Below, one piece after another: positions 26,897-35,351 of a DNA stretch of 64,000 nucleotides. Under the pieces are notes generated by a model. It saw only the letters and a program-made list of their open reading frames with translations. It was not told where the DNA came from and did no database searches. The translations under genes and the position numbers were made by a program. The first letter of the stretch is position 1; every line of letters begins with the position of its first letter. The DNA comes from Bacteroidales bacterium UBA1184 (GTDB taxonomy: Bacteria > Bacteroidota > Bacteroidia > Bacteroidales > ML635J-15): contig DBYO01000035.1 in NCBI GenBank assembly GCA_002310235.1, positions 1 through 64,000 on the forward strand. Direction: 5' to 3'.

Positions 26897-27769
26897 CTAC
26901 TTTACAATAATGTAATTGCGATACTGTCCTACGTGTAAACCTAATTTCTCAAAGAAAGCCTTTAGCTTATCCTTGAAACTTGTCCGATTGCAGGAAAGGT
27001 CGTAATCGAACTTCCAGTTGAGACGGGCAATCCTATCGAGCATGACCTGCGGATGAGTGCCATCGAACTTGCGCAACGAATCAATATTAGAATAGTCGAA
27101 CTGATCGGCTTTCTGCACGTTCTCCTCTATCCACTTTTCATCATGCCACAACTTATTGAAGTCCTCCTGCTTGCGCTGCATGGCAAACGGGTCTTTCACC
27201 CAACCATAATGATATACGTACGCATCAATCGGCTTAACATTTAGCTTTTTGTCATCGTCCTTACGGAAGCCCTGAGCGTCACGGAAAGAATATATATTCT
27301 TGTTGTTGCGAACAATCCTTATTTCGTTTCTGTACCAATGGAACGAAGTTCCTACATAATCGTAAGAGCCATAAAAATGCATGTACTTGAAAAGTAGCCC
27401 ATCAATTCTGGCATCGTCAAGATTTTGTTCCATCGCAGTCTTTATCGCTGGCAGATACATCTCGTGAACAACCTCGTCGCCCTGAATATAGAAACACCAA
27501 TCGAAACTATCGTCGATAGCACGAAAAGCCTTGTTGGTTTCAACTGCGAGCACTTTGCCCCCTTCGCGAAGCGAATCATCCCACACTGTATCAATGATTT
27601 CTATCTTTTCGGGACAAATCTTCTCTATCAATTCACGAGTACCATCATCCGAATTTCCAACTGCGACAACAAACTTGTCACACAAAGGAAGAATTGATGT
27701 AATTGCCTCAACTACAGGATAATCATACTTTATCGCATTGCGAATGAATGTAAAACCACAAACTTTCAT
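26897..27769 (-). CDS. Glycosyltransferase family 2-like protein
   Basis: 290 residues, GT-A fold. N-terminal FTFIRNAIKYDYPVVEAI and VVAVGNSDDGTREL are the GT2 nucleotide-sugar region, and FYIQGDEVVHE carries the acidic metal-binding motif (Asp-Glu in place of DxD). The C-terminal half (about 150-290) is Trp/Tyr/His-rich. The sugar and acceptor are unknown. Overlaps the upstream glycosyltransferase by 4 bp, so the two probably act on the same glycan. Confidence 0.85.
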   Translation of the reverse strand: MKVCGFTFIRNAIKYDYPVVEAITSILPLCDKFVVAVGNSDDGTRELIEKICPEKIEIIDTVWDDSLREGGKVLAVETNKAFRAIDDSFDWCFYIQGDEVVHEMYLPAIKTAMEQNLDDARIDGLLFKYMHFYGSYDYVGTSFHWYRNEIRIVRNNKNIYSFRDAQGFRKDDDKKLNVKPIDAYVYHYGWVKDPFAMQRKQEDFNKLWHDEKWIEENVQKADQFDYSNIDSLRKFDGTHPQVMLDRIARLNWKFDYDLSCNRTSFKDKLKAFFEKLGLHVGQYRNYIIVK

Positions 27770-28815
27770 TTCAATAATTCATTAATCGTACAAAGGTAAT
27801 CGTATTTCCACACAGAATCGTATGATATGTTAGAAAAATTTACCTGCGGCAAATCTCCTTGAGCAAGTGTTACGAACCCGAACTTCTCACAGAACCGCTC
27901 TGCCAGATATTCCTGCTCGGGTTGACGCGGTGTAGGCACAAGCACAGCTCGCCGACCAAGAGCAGCAAGATCGCACAACGTACTATAACCGCTACGGCAA
28001 AAAATGCATCGAGCCGATACTATAAGCGATGCTATCCTATCATCAGACGGATTGTTTTCACAAGAAATGTTTGACGGCAGCGATAGTTCAGTTTCTCCAA
28101 CCACACCTCTTATTATCTGCAACCGCGAAGTAGGCATTGCCGAATATTTCTTGACGAAAACTCTTTCGAGCAAAGTGCGCTGGGGCTCAATACCAGACAA
28201 TAACAACAGGTCGAAATTGCCGTCTATTTTCTGCGGCATTTTTCCCAAAAAACGAGAAAGAGGCCCCAAATGTCCAACTTCCATTTCAGTTTTCGACAAG
28301 ATTCCCGACAGTGACAACTCGCCTTCGGCATCAGGCACAAAACAACACCTATATTTATTTATATAGCGAAAATGCAAACGCCTCATCATTCGTGCTGGCA
28401 ATCGATTCAAAAAGCCATTGTCGAAATTGAGCTGGTGTGTCATATAGAACGAAGGTACAGAATCGGAGTATAAACCCAATCTGTTGTCAGAAAAAACATA
28501 ATCAACTGAATGTTTGGCAATTATCTTTTCCAATGCTTTATGTTCTTTACGAATATTCAATGCAAAGCGAAACATAGAGAACATAAAAGGAAGAGAAATC
28601 ATCCCCCGTCGGCCGTAATTCATTCTTGCCGATGGCAATTCCACAGAAACCAACTCGGGAAAGCGAGCAATCATATAGGCAAGCGAATCTCCACTGCCGC
28701 CAATTATCACTTCGAAACCATGTTCTACAAGGAATTGCACAAGAGGCACACACCGCGAGGCATGACCTAGCCCCCAATCGAGAGGCGCTACAAGTATCTT
28801 CGATCCTGCTTTCAA
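27766..28815 (-). CDS. Glycosyltransferase of the MurG/GT28-like GT-B group
   Basis: 349 residues. N-terminal Gly-rich donor-fold start LVAPLDWGLGHASRCVPL resembles UDP-glycosyltransferases of the COG1819/MJ1255 type; the C-terminal domain has FCRSGYSTLCDLAALGRR and PTPRQPEQEYLA, the nucleotide-sugar-binding signature. Acceptor unknown. Starts 1 bp after the radical SAM gene and overlaps the next glycosyltransferase by 4 bp. Confidence 0.82.
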   Translation of the reverse strand: MKAGSKILVAPLDWGLGHASRCVPLVQFLVEHGFEVIIGGSGDSLAYMIARFPELVSVELPSARMNYGRRGMISLPFMFSMFRFALNIRKEHKALEKIIAKHSVDYVFSDNRLGLYSDSVPSFYMTHQLNFDNGFLNRLPARMMRRLHFRYINKYRCCFVPDAEGELSLSGILSKTEMEVGHLGPLSRFLGKMPQKIDGNFDLLLLSGIEPQRTLLERVFVKKYSAMPTSRLQIIRGVVGETELSLPSNISCENNPSDDRIASLIVSARCIFCRSGYSTLCDLAALGRRAVLVPTPRQPEQEYLAERFCEKFGFVTLAQGDLPQVNFSNISYDSVWKYDYLCTINELLK

Positions 28816-28816
28816 A

Positions 28817-29581
28817 TTACGGAGTTACAAGTACTTGAAAACCTAAATTTCTAATACTCTCGCCAATTTTTTCGAGTTCTTCTGGCGCTACCTTCTGCAA
28901 TCCAGAAAGCGGAGTTTCGCGTGCAATTGAGTACACCATAACCATCGAAGGATTAAGACGTTGGAGCGTATCATAATACAATCCAAGGGATTGGGCTGTA
29001 GTATTATCGAAAAACTTGCCATTTATGTTGCCTCGCATGAACATTGTCTGTATAATCGGATGCTCAAAATTGCGTGAAATATCATCAACAATGGCAACAA
29101 TAGAAAGTTTTGTGGTTGGCTGGTTAATCAATTCAAAATCAGGCTGCACGAAAGTATCGATCTTCAGAATCGGTTCATCAATCATCTTGAGGGCAGCCAC
29201 AACCTTTTCGTTTTTCAAGTTTGATGCATTTGTAAGAACCGAAATCTTAACATTGGACATGTATTTGTCACGCAAACGAACAGTTTCGGCAACAATTTCG
29301 GGAAAGTCGGGATTAATTGTCGGTTCACCATTACCTGCAAAAGTAATAACATCAAGTGGTTGTGTATTTTCGGAGAAATACTTTTCCATTGCTGGGACAA
29401 TATCGCCAAGCCTCGGAAGTTCAATCTTCACCCCCTTGCTGTTCCAACCGCACTCGCAATATACGCAATTGAAAGTACAAAATTTTGCATTTGTAGGCAA
29501 CAGGTTCACCCCCAACGAATTGCCTAATCTTCTGGACTTTACCGGACCAAATATAATATTATCGAAAAGAAATGTAGCCAT
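28817..29581 (-). CDS. Radical SAM protein (COG0731-like)
   Basis: 254 residues from the ATG at 29581. A -7 box lies at 29601-29608, so an upstream in-frame start (29641) would not be transcribed. The 4Fe-4S motif is CTFNCVYC (CX3CX2C, about residues 34-41), followed by a Gly-rich GNGEPTINPDF SAM-binding segment. Related to wybutosine-synthase-like radical SAM proteins; substrate unknown. First gene of a unit with two glycosyltransferases. Confidence 0.88.
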   Translation of the reverse strand: MATFLFDNIIFGPVKSRRLGNSLGVNLLPTNAKFCTFNCVYCECGWNSKGVKIELPRLGDIVPAMEKYFSENTQPLDVITFAGNGEPTINPDFPEIVAETVRLRDKYMSNVKISVLTNASNLKNEKVVAALKMIDEPILKIDTFVQPDFELINQPTTKLSIVAIVDDISRNFEHPIIQTMFMRGNINGKFFDNTTAQSLGLYYDTLQRLNPSMVMVYSIARETPLSGLQKVAPEELEKIGESIRNLGFQVLVTP

Positions 29582-29600
29582 AACTAATCTAAATTTGACA

Positions 29601-29608
29601 CAAAGATA
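29601..29608 (-). promoter_or_regulatory. -7 box of the radical SAM operon
   Basis: Minus-strand TATCTTTG matches TAnnTTTG, 19 nt before the ATG at 29581; it decides the start codon of that gene. Confidence 0.5.
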
Positions 29609-29641
29609 ATCAGATTTTAAACATTGAGGGACATATAACAA

Positions 29642-29665
29642 AAAATCCCGCTGTTGCGGGATTTT
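29642..29665 (-). terminator. Terminator of tRNA-Lys
   Basis: Hairpin AAAATCCCGC / GCGGGATTTT with a 4-nt loop, immediately after the 3' end of the tRNA and followed by a T-run on the minus strand. Confidence 0.8.
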
Positions 29666-29666
29666 G

Positions 29667-29739
29667 TCGGTCCGGAGGGGATCGAACCCTCGACACCCTG
29701 ATTAAGAGTCAGGTGCTCTACCAACTGAGCTACGGACCG
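29667..29739 (-). tRNA. tRNA-Lys (anticodon CTT)
   Basis: Standard cloverleaf: acceptor CGGTCCG/CGGACCG, D-arm GCTCAGTTGGTAGAGC, anticodon loop CTCTTAA (CTT), T-loop TTCGATC, discriminator A. CCA is not encoded. Confidence 0.95.
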
Positions 29740-29955
29740 CTTAGCTGATTTTGCGAGTGCAAAGGTAATGCTTTATTACAAACCCACAAAACTTTTTTTG
29801 AATATTTTTAGCATAGCAGGCAAATCTCTTGTTCACAATCACTTACATTTAACATTACTATTATTTCTTGTCGCAATAAAATATTCTAGAGATTAAAAAA
29901 TAGATAATATGAGTATGTCGCAGACATAAATTTATATTTTTCCTAACATATTGGT

Positions 29956-29987
29956 ATTGCACATTGGCAACATAAAACCGATATTTG
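29956..29987 (+). promoter_or_regulatory. Putative promoter of the His-rich protein/TonB receptor unit
   Basis: ATTG (29956-29959), 20 bp, GATATTTG (29980-29987): one mismatch in each box relative to TTTG and TAnnTTTG, 18 nt before the ATG at 30005. Confidence 0.4.
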
Positions 29988-30004
29988 CACCGCAATTATA
30001 GGAC

Positions 30005-30358
30005 ATGGAAAAGTTACGGAAAATATTATGCGCATTGTTTTTGACATTGTTCATAGGAATGTTCCTTAGCAATACGATATTCCCTCATAGTCACATTATT
30101 AGAGGCATTACAATCGTACATTCCCATCCGTACAACCCTTTCTCTTCCGAAAAACACCAACACAGCGACGATGAAATAAACCTCATCGCATATCTAGCAA
30201 ATTGCCCTTTAATCGGAAACGAAACTCAAGACTTTCCGCAAATCTTTCTAACACCCACCCTCTTCGTTCCCAAGGCATACACCCAAAGCCTCCCAAGAAA
30301 CGAAAAGCTATTGTTTTCACGTCCCCGCGACCCGCCATGCGAGACAATTCTCTCGTAA
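30005..30358 (+). CDS. Small His-rich membrane-anchored protein
   Basis: 117 residues: one N-terminal hydrophobic segment (about 8-25), then an exported region with His clusters (PHSHI near 28, VHSHPY near 38, EKHQHSDDE near 49), a typical loose metal-binding composition. The C-terminal half is not recognisable. It precedes a TonB-dependent receptor by 42 bp in the same orientation; similar His-rich proteins beside receptors are thought to take part in metal sensing or delivery. Function inferred from composition and position. Confidence 0.7.
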   Translation: MEKLRKILCALFLTLFIGMFLSNTIFPHSHIIRGITIVHSHPYNPFSSEKHQHSDDEINLIAYLANCPLIGNETQDFPQIFLTPTLFVPKAYTQSLPRNEKLLFSRPRDPPCETILS

Positions 30359-30400
30359 AAAGCACAATAGAACAATAATATTCACACAAAAAAGCACAAA

Positions 30401-32686
30401 ATGAAAAAATATATATTGTTAGCAGTAATGCTAACTATAGGTATATGCCTTATGGCACAGACCGACAAAAAGACCGATGCAAACATTTTCGGCCATGTAG
30501 TTGACAAGCAGAGTGGCGAACACTTGCCATACATAAACATAATGGTGAAAGGCACAGCCATAGGGACGGCTACAGATGCTACAGGACATTTCCACCTCAA
30601 CAACCTGCCAACAGGAAAACTTACCATTGTTGCACAAAGCATCGGCTATATGCCAGAGGAAAAAGTCGTTGATTTGGAAAAAGGAAAAATGGTTGAGCTT
30701 AACTTTGAAATAGAAGAAGATGCCATAATGCTCAACGACGTCGTGGTTTCGGCAAACAAGAACCAGACGAGCCGAACGGAAGCTCCAGTGGTTGTTGGCG
30801 TAATATCGCCAAAGACTTTTGAAAACACAAACTCGGTATGCCTTGCCGAAGGGCTTAACTTCCAACCCGGATTGAGACTGGAAACCAACTGTCAAAATTG
30901 CGGATTCCAACAGGTGCGCATAAACGGACTCGAAGGTTCTTATTCTCAGATACTTATCGATGGCAGGGCTGTAAGTAGCGCATTGTCACAAGTTTATGGT
31001 CTCGAGCAACTTCCTGTAAACATGATTGAAAAAGTGGAAGTTATCCGCGGTGGTGGCTCGGCAATTTTCGGTTCAAACGCTGTAGCAGGAACAATAAACA
31101 TCCTTACACGCGAACCACAGTTCAATAGTCTTTCGCTCGGTAACACCACCACGCTAATAGGAATGAAGAAAGCCGATGTAAACACCACACTCAATGCTTC
31201 GGTGGTTTCGAACGACAACAAGGCTGGAATAACAATTTTCGCCGCTGCACGACAGCGCAGTCCTTTCGACTATGATGGTGACGGATTTACCGAAATTGGC
31301 AAGATAAATTCCAAGAACATAGGCTTCCGTGGCTATTTGAAGACTGGAGATTATACAAAACTCACTGTCGAATACCACACCTTGGACGAATTCCGACGCG
31401 GAGGCAACAAACTTACGCAACCTGCCCACGAAGCCGACATTACCGAACAAACCGACCACAACATACATTGCGCTGGCGCAAAATACGATATCTTCTCTAA
31501 GAATAGCAAGCATTGGTTCCAATTATACACATCACTACAAAACATAAACCGAAGTAGTTACTATGGCACAGGGCAAGATCCTAACGCATACGGAAATACC
31601 AAAGATTTTGCATCGGTTAGCGGATTCCAGTACGTGTTCTACATGGACAAATTCCTATTCATGCCCGCAACATTGACATCTGGAATAGAATACAACTACA
31701 ACTCACTTTATGACGAATCGCTTGGATATAACAGAATTATCGAGCAAAAGATTAGCATATACAGTGCTTTTATACAAAACGAATGGAAGATAGCAAAGCT
31801 ATCATTCCTCATCGGCGGACGTATCGACAAGCACAACATGATAAAGAACCCGATAATCAGTCCGCGCTGCAACATAAGGTATTCACCACTGAAATGGATG
31901 TCAATGCGAGCTGGCTACGCAATGGGCTTCCGCGCTCCACAGGCATTCAACGAAGATCTGCACATTGCTGCTGTAGGAGGAGAAGTTTCTCTAATCAGCA
32001 TTGACCCTGCATTAAGACCCGAAAAGTCGCATTCTGCAAATGCATCCATAGATTTCAATACACAGTGGTCGCGGTCGGCAATCGATTTTCTAGTTGAAGG
32101 TTTTTACACCGTACTTAACGATGTTTTTGTGCTTGAAGAAAACGGGCACGATGCCGATGGCAATATACTGCTAACCAGAACGAACGGAAGCGGAGCAACA
32201 GTTGCAGGAGCGAACTTCGAGCTCAAATACATACCGACAAAGAAAGTTGAGATACAAGCAGGATTCACCTACCAGCAAAGCCGCTACAAACAACCTGAGC
32301 AATGGAGCGAAACCGTTGTGGCACAAAGGCGCATGTTCCGCACACCCGACACCTACGGTTTCTTGACTACATATTATAGCCCTCTGAGAAACTTCGACAT
32401 TGCACTTTCGGGAACATACACTGGAAAGATGCTAATCCAGCATTTCGCAGGCTACATAAACGAGGATGCCGAAACAATCAGCAAACCATTCTTCGACATG
32501 AACCTGAAACTTTCGTACACCTTTAAAATAAAAGACGATGTAAACCTTGAAACAAGTCTCGGCATGAAAAACATTTTCAACAGCTACCAGAACGACTTCG
32601 ACCAGGGCGAACTCCGAGATGCGGGATACATCTACGGACCGAGCTTGCCGAGAAGCATATATTTCGGAGTGAAAATTTCGCTGTAG
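30401..32686 (+). CDS. TonB-dependent outer-membrane receptor
   Basis: 761 residues. Signal peptide (AVMLTIGICLMAQ), CarboxypepD_reg-like domain (about 28-110, GHVVDKQSGEHLPYINIMVKG), plug domain (about 115-235, with QILIDGRAV, VEVIRGGGSAIFGSNAVAGTINI) and a 22-stranded-type barrel ending in aromatic-poor YFGVKISL. The pattern (short CNTD, no SusD partner) is that of metal or cofactor receptors rather than glycan SusC. With the His-rich protein upstream and FeoAB downstream, an iron, zinc or copper substrate is plausible but not proven. The ExbB/ExbD cluster at 20717-23173 could energise it. Confidence 0.9.
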   Translation: MKKYILLAVMLTIGICLMAQTDKKTDANIFGHVVDKQSGEHLPYINIMVKGTAIGTATDATGHFHLNNLPTGKLTIVAQSIGYMPEEKVVDLEKGKMVELNFEIEEDAIMLNDVVVSANKNQTSRTEAPVVVGVISPKTFENTNSVCLAEGLNFQPGLRLETNCQNCGFQQVRINGLEGSYSQILIDGRAVSSALSQVYGLEQLPVNMIEKVEVIRGGGSAIFGSNAVAGTINILTREPQFNSLSLGNTTTLIGMKKADVNTTLNASVVSNDNKAGITIFAAARQRSPFDYDGDGFTEIGKINSKNIGFRGYLKTGDYTKLTVEYHTLDEFRRGGNKLTQPAHEADITEQTDHNIHCAGAKYDIFSKNSKHWFQLYTSLQNINRSSYYGTGQDPNAYGNTKDFASVSGFQYVFYMDKFLFMPATLTSGIEYNYNSLYDESLGYNRIIEQKISIYSAFIQNEWKIAKLSFLIGGRIDKHNMIKNPIISPRCNIRYSPLKWMSMRAGYAMGFRAPQAFNEDLHIAAVGGEVSLISIDPALRPEKSHSANASIDFNTQWSRSAIDFLVEGFYTVLNDVFVLEENGHDADGNILLTRTNGSGATVAGANFELKYIPTKKVEIQAGFTYQQSRYKQPEQWSETVVAQRRMFRTPDTYGFLTTYYSPLRNFDIALSGTYTGKMLIQHFAGYINEDAETISKPFFDMNLKLSYTFKIKDDVNLETSLGMKNIFNSYQNDFDQGELRDAGYIYGPSLPRSIYFGVKISL

Positions 32687-32701
32687 GCATTATAATTCAA
32701 T

Positions 32702-32739
32702 AATTTGTAGGGGCACAATGTTTTGTGCCCCTACAAATT
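32702..32739. repeat. Perfect 17-bp palindrome with 4-nt loop
   Basis: Arms AATTTGTAGGGGCACAA (32702-32718) and its exact complement (32723-32739) around TGTT. It lies 15 nt after the TonB receptor stop and could end transcription, but it has no T-run, is much longer than the other terminators here and looks like an interspersed palindromic element. A weaker relative (GGCGCAA/TTGCGCC, then GCTACAA) is at 52305-52322. Confidence 0.8.
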
Positions 32740-32768
32740 ATATATCGCCACAAAAAATACCAACAAAT

Positions 32769-32795
32769 AGCGATTGCACGCCTTGTGTAATCGCT
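32769..32795 (+). promoter_or_regulatory. Operator-like inverted repeat over the feoAB promoter
   Basis: AGCGATT (32769-32775) and AATCGCT (32789-32795) are exact inverted arms with 13 bp between them, so half-site centres are 20 bp apart (two helical turns). The repeat covers the -33 region and spacer of the promoter at 32773-32804. It does not match the classical Fur box; the regulator is unknown. Confidence 0.6.
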
Positions 32796-32804
32796 ATACT
32801 TTTG
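32773..32804 (+). promoter_or_regulatory. Promoter of feoAB
   Basis: ATTG (32773-32776), 20 bp, TACTTTTG (32797-32804, matches TAnnTTTG). The ATG follows 21 nt downstream. Confidence 0.6.
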
Positions 32805-32824
32805 CAGCGTAAATTGGAATTGTA

Positions 32825-35227
32825 ATGAAACTATCGGAACTGCACAATGGAGAATCGGCCGTAATCGTCAAGGTTTCGGGACACGGCGGATTCAGGAAAA
32901 GGATAATGGAGATGGGATTTGTGCGCGGTCGCAAGGTGACATCAGTAATAGATGCGCCGCTTAACGACCCGATAAAATACACCATAATGGGCTACGACGT
33001 GCTGTTGCGCCGCAGCGAAGCCCAACTCATCGAGGTACTTCCCGAGGAAGAAGCCAATGCAATGCTTACTGTCGAAGATGCACAAGCGCCTAACTTCTTC
33101 GCCTGCACCGACTGCGACTCATGCGGTCTGACCTGCGGAGCAAGACGCAGCAAAACCACACAGCGCAACATCATAAACATAGCCTTCGTAGGCAACCCAA
33201 ACAGCGGAAAAACTTCGCTGTTCAACGCACTGTCGGGCGGACACGAACACGTCGGAAACTACAGCGGTGTCACCGTGGATGTAAAAACTGGGCACTTCAA
33301 CTACAAAGGCTACCATTTCAATATTACCGACCTGCCGGGAACATACTCTCTGTCGGCTTATTCTCCTGAAGAATTGTTTGTCCGCCGCAACCTGCTCGAA
33401 TCGATGCCCGATGTGATTGTAAATGTGGTTGTTGCCTCCAACCTCGAACGCAACCTCTACCTCACGACCGAACTTATCGACTTGAGCCAGCGCGTAATAG
33501 TTGCACTAAACATGTACGATGAGCTTGAAGCCACAGGAGCAAAACTCGACTACCAGAACCTCGGCTCTATGATAGGTATCCCGATGGTACCGACTGTCGC
33601 AAAGACAGGCAAAGGTCTCGACAAACTGCTCGACACTATTATTGACATGTTCGAAGGAGACAACAAATCGGCAAGACACATCCACATAAATTATGGTTCG
33701 ATATTGGAACCTGAGATCTCTAAACTTGCTGATATTCTTCACAAAACCGAAGATTTTCCACAGCAGTTTCCCGCAAGATACTGGGCTATAAAGATGATGG
33801 AAGGCGACAAAGAAGTCGCAACTCTGCTGCAAAACAGCAAGTCGTACGACAAACTTGAAAAACAAGCCGCAATATCCTCTGAAGAAGTAAAAAAACAGCT
33901 TGACATTGATGCAGAAACCGCCATCAGTGATGCTAAGTACGGGTTTATCTCGGGCGCACTGCACGAAACCTTTACCGAAGGCAAAAAGGAAGCCAACAAA
34001 CGCACACGCAAACTCGACAAGCTGATTGTAAACAAATGGCTCGGTTTTCCACTGTTTATCCTGCTAATGTGGCTAATGTTCAGCGTTACCTTCTGGCTTG
34101 GCGCATATCCGCAAGATTGGATTGCAGCTGGCTTCGATGCATTAGGCAACCTTTTCAGCGGAATTATCCCAGAAGGTGCATGGCGCTCGCTAGTCGTTGA
34201 CGGAATAATAGGTGGCGTGGGCGCTGTTGCCGAATTCCTACCAAACATAATATTGCTCTATATGTTCATCTCGCTGATGGAAGACTCAGGCTACATGTCG
34301 CGAGCCGCCTTCCTCATGGACAAGATGATGCACGGAATGGGACTTCACGGCAAGTCGTTCATTCCTATGATTATGGGATTCGGTTGCAACGTTCCGGCAA
34401 TAATGGCAACACGCTCTATCGAAAGCAAAAGCAGCCGTCTGATAACCATACTTGTAGTACCTTTCATGTCGTGCAGCGCACGTCTGCCGATATACCTGCT
34501 TCTGGCAGGAGCATTCTTCCCCAAATATGCAGCAACGGTAATGATTTGCCTCTATCTGCTTGGAATAATCGTGGCGGTGCTCACGGCAAAACTTCTGCGA
34601 CTGACAGCCTTCAAGCAAGACGAAACCCCGTTTGTAATGGAGCTTCCGCCCTACCGCTGGCCAACTATGCGAGCAACCTTGAAGCACATCTGGGAAAAAT
34701 GCTACCAATACATAAAGAAAATTGGAACAGTAATCCTACTTGCCTCGGTAATAATCTGGGTATTAAGCTACTATCCGCATACCGACATTTCAGAAACTGA
34801 ACTTGCAAAAACCGAAGGAATTACGGAAGCCGAAGCCAACGAAATACAATACGAGAACTCCAGTCTCGGCATGATAGGCAAGTTCGTTGCTCCAGTTATG
34901 TCGCCAATGGGCTTCGACTGGAAGATAAGCGTAGCCGTTCTGTCGAGCATTCCTGCAAAGGAAATCGTTGTAAGTACCCTTGGTGTTCTATATGCCAGCG
35001 AAGAAGACGACCTTGGTGAAGCCCTGCAAAAATCCGGTGACCTGAACACTGCTTCAGCACTGGCACTGATGGTGTTCATGCTGCTATTCTTCCCATGCAT
35101 AGCCACTATTGGAGCTGTAGCTAGCGAAACCAAGAAGGTAAAGTGGGCTTTGTTCTCAGTATTTTACAACACGGCCGTTGCATGGATTGCGGCATACGTC
35201 ACATATCTTATTGCAAGCCTATTCTAA
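32825..35227 (+). CDS. feoB: FeoA-FeoB fusion, ferrous iron transporter
   Basis: 800 residues. Residues about 1-75 are a FeoA SH3-like domain (MKLSELHNGESAVI, MEMGFVRGRKV). A Cys-rich linker follows (about 95-112, five Cys in CTDCDSCGLTCGARR). The FeoB G domain (about 118-280) has G1 GNPNSGKTS, G2 GVTVD, G3 DLPGTY and G4 NMYD. Membrane helices run from about 410 with the FeoB gates (FIPMIMGFGCNVPAIMATR and VPFMSCSARLPIYLLL). It imports Fe(II) across the inner membrane. FeoA-FeoB fusions are normal in Bacteroidota; the extra Cys cluster is notable. Single gene with terminator. Confidence 0.95.
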   Translation: MKLSELHNGESAVIVKVSGHGGFRKRIMEMGFVRGRKVTSVIDAPLNDPIKYTIMGYDVLLRRSEAQLIEVLPEEEANAMLTVEDAQAPNFFACTDCDSCGLTCGARRSKTTQRNIINIAFVGNPNSGKTSLFNALSGGHEHVGNYSGVTVDVKTGHFNYKGYHFNITDLPGTYSLSAYSPEELFVRRNLLESMPDVIVNVVVASNLERNLYLTTELIDLSQRVIVALNMYDELEATGAKLDYQNLGSMIGIPMVPTVAKTGKGLDKLLDTIIDMFEGDNKSARHIHINYGSILEPEISKLADILHKTEDFPQQFPARYWAIKMMEGDKEVATLLQNSKSYDKLEKQAAISSEEVKKQLDIDAETAISDAKYGFISGALHETFTEGKKEANKRTRKLDKLIVNKWLGFPLFILLMWLMFSVTFWLGAYPQDWIAAGFDALGNLFSGIIPEGAWRSLVVDGIIGGVGAVAEFLPNIILLYMFISLMEDSGYMSRAAFLMDKMMHGMGLHGKSFIPMIMGFGCNVPAIMATRSIESKSSRLITILVVPFMSCSARLPIYLLLAGAFFPKYAATVMICLYLLGIIVAVLTAKLLRLTAFKQDETPFVMELPPYRWPTMRATLKHIWEKCYQYIKKIGTVILLASVIIWVLSYYPHTDISETELAKTEGITEAEANEIQYENSSLGMIGKFVAPVMSPMGFDWKISVAVLSSIPAKEIVVSTLGVLYASEEDDLGEALQKSGDLNTASALALMVFMLLFFPCIATIGAVASETKKVKWALFSVFYNTAVAWIAAYVTYLIASLF

Positions 35228-35256
35228 TGTTCACTGATTTAATAGCCATAAACGCT

Positions 35257-35292
35257 AATTCGGACAGTGCAAAAACTGTCCGAATTATTTTT
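35257..35292 (+). terminator. Terminator of feoAB
   Basis: Twelve-base-pair hairpin AATTCGGACAGT / ACTGTCCGAATT followed by ATTTTT, 30 nt after the feoAB stop. Confidence 0.85.
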
Positions 35293-35316
35293 ACAACCCG
35301 CCACGAGAATATTAAC

Positions 35317-35324
35317 TATATTTG
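35317..35324 (+). promoter_or_regulatory. -7 box of the hemerythrin-like/regulator unit
   Basis: TATATTTG matches TAnnTTTG, 27 nt before the ATG at 35352. No -33 TTTG at the normal distance. Confidence 0.45.
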
Positions 35325-35351
35325 CAAACAGATTTACAAAAACAAAAGAAA

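Noticed and set aside
29587..29641. Extended N-terminus of the radical SAM protein (start at 29641)
   Set aside because: The -7 box at 29601-29608 lies inside that extension, and the family start MATFLFDNIIFGPVKSRRLG matches ATG 29581.
30646..30910. Minus-strand frames opposite the TonB receptor
   Set aside because: Shadow frames; the plus frame has a signal peptide, plug and barrel features along its full length.
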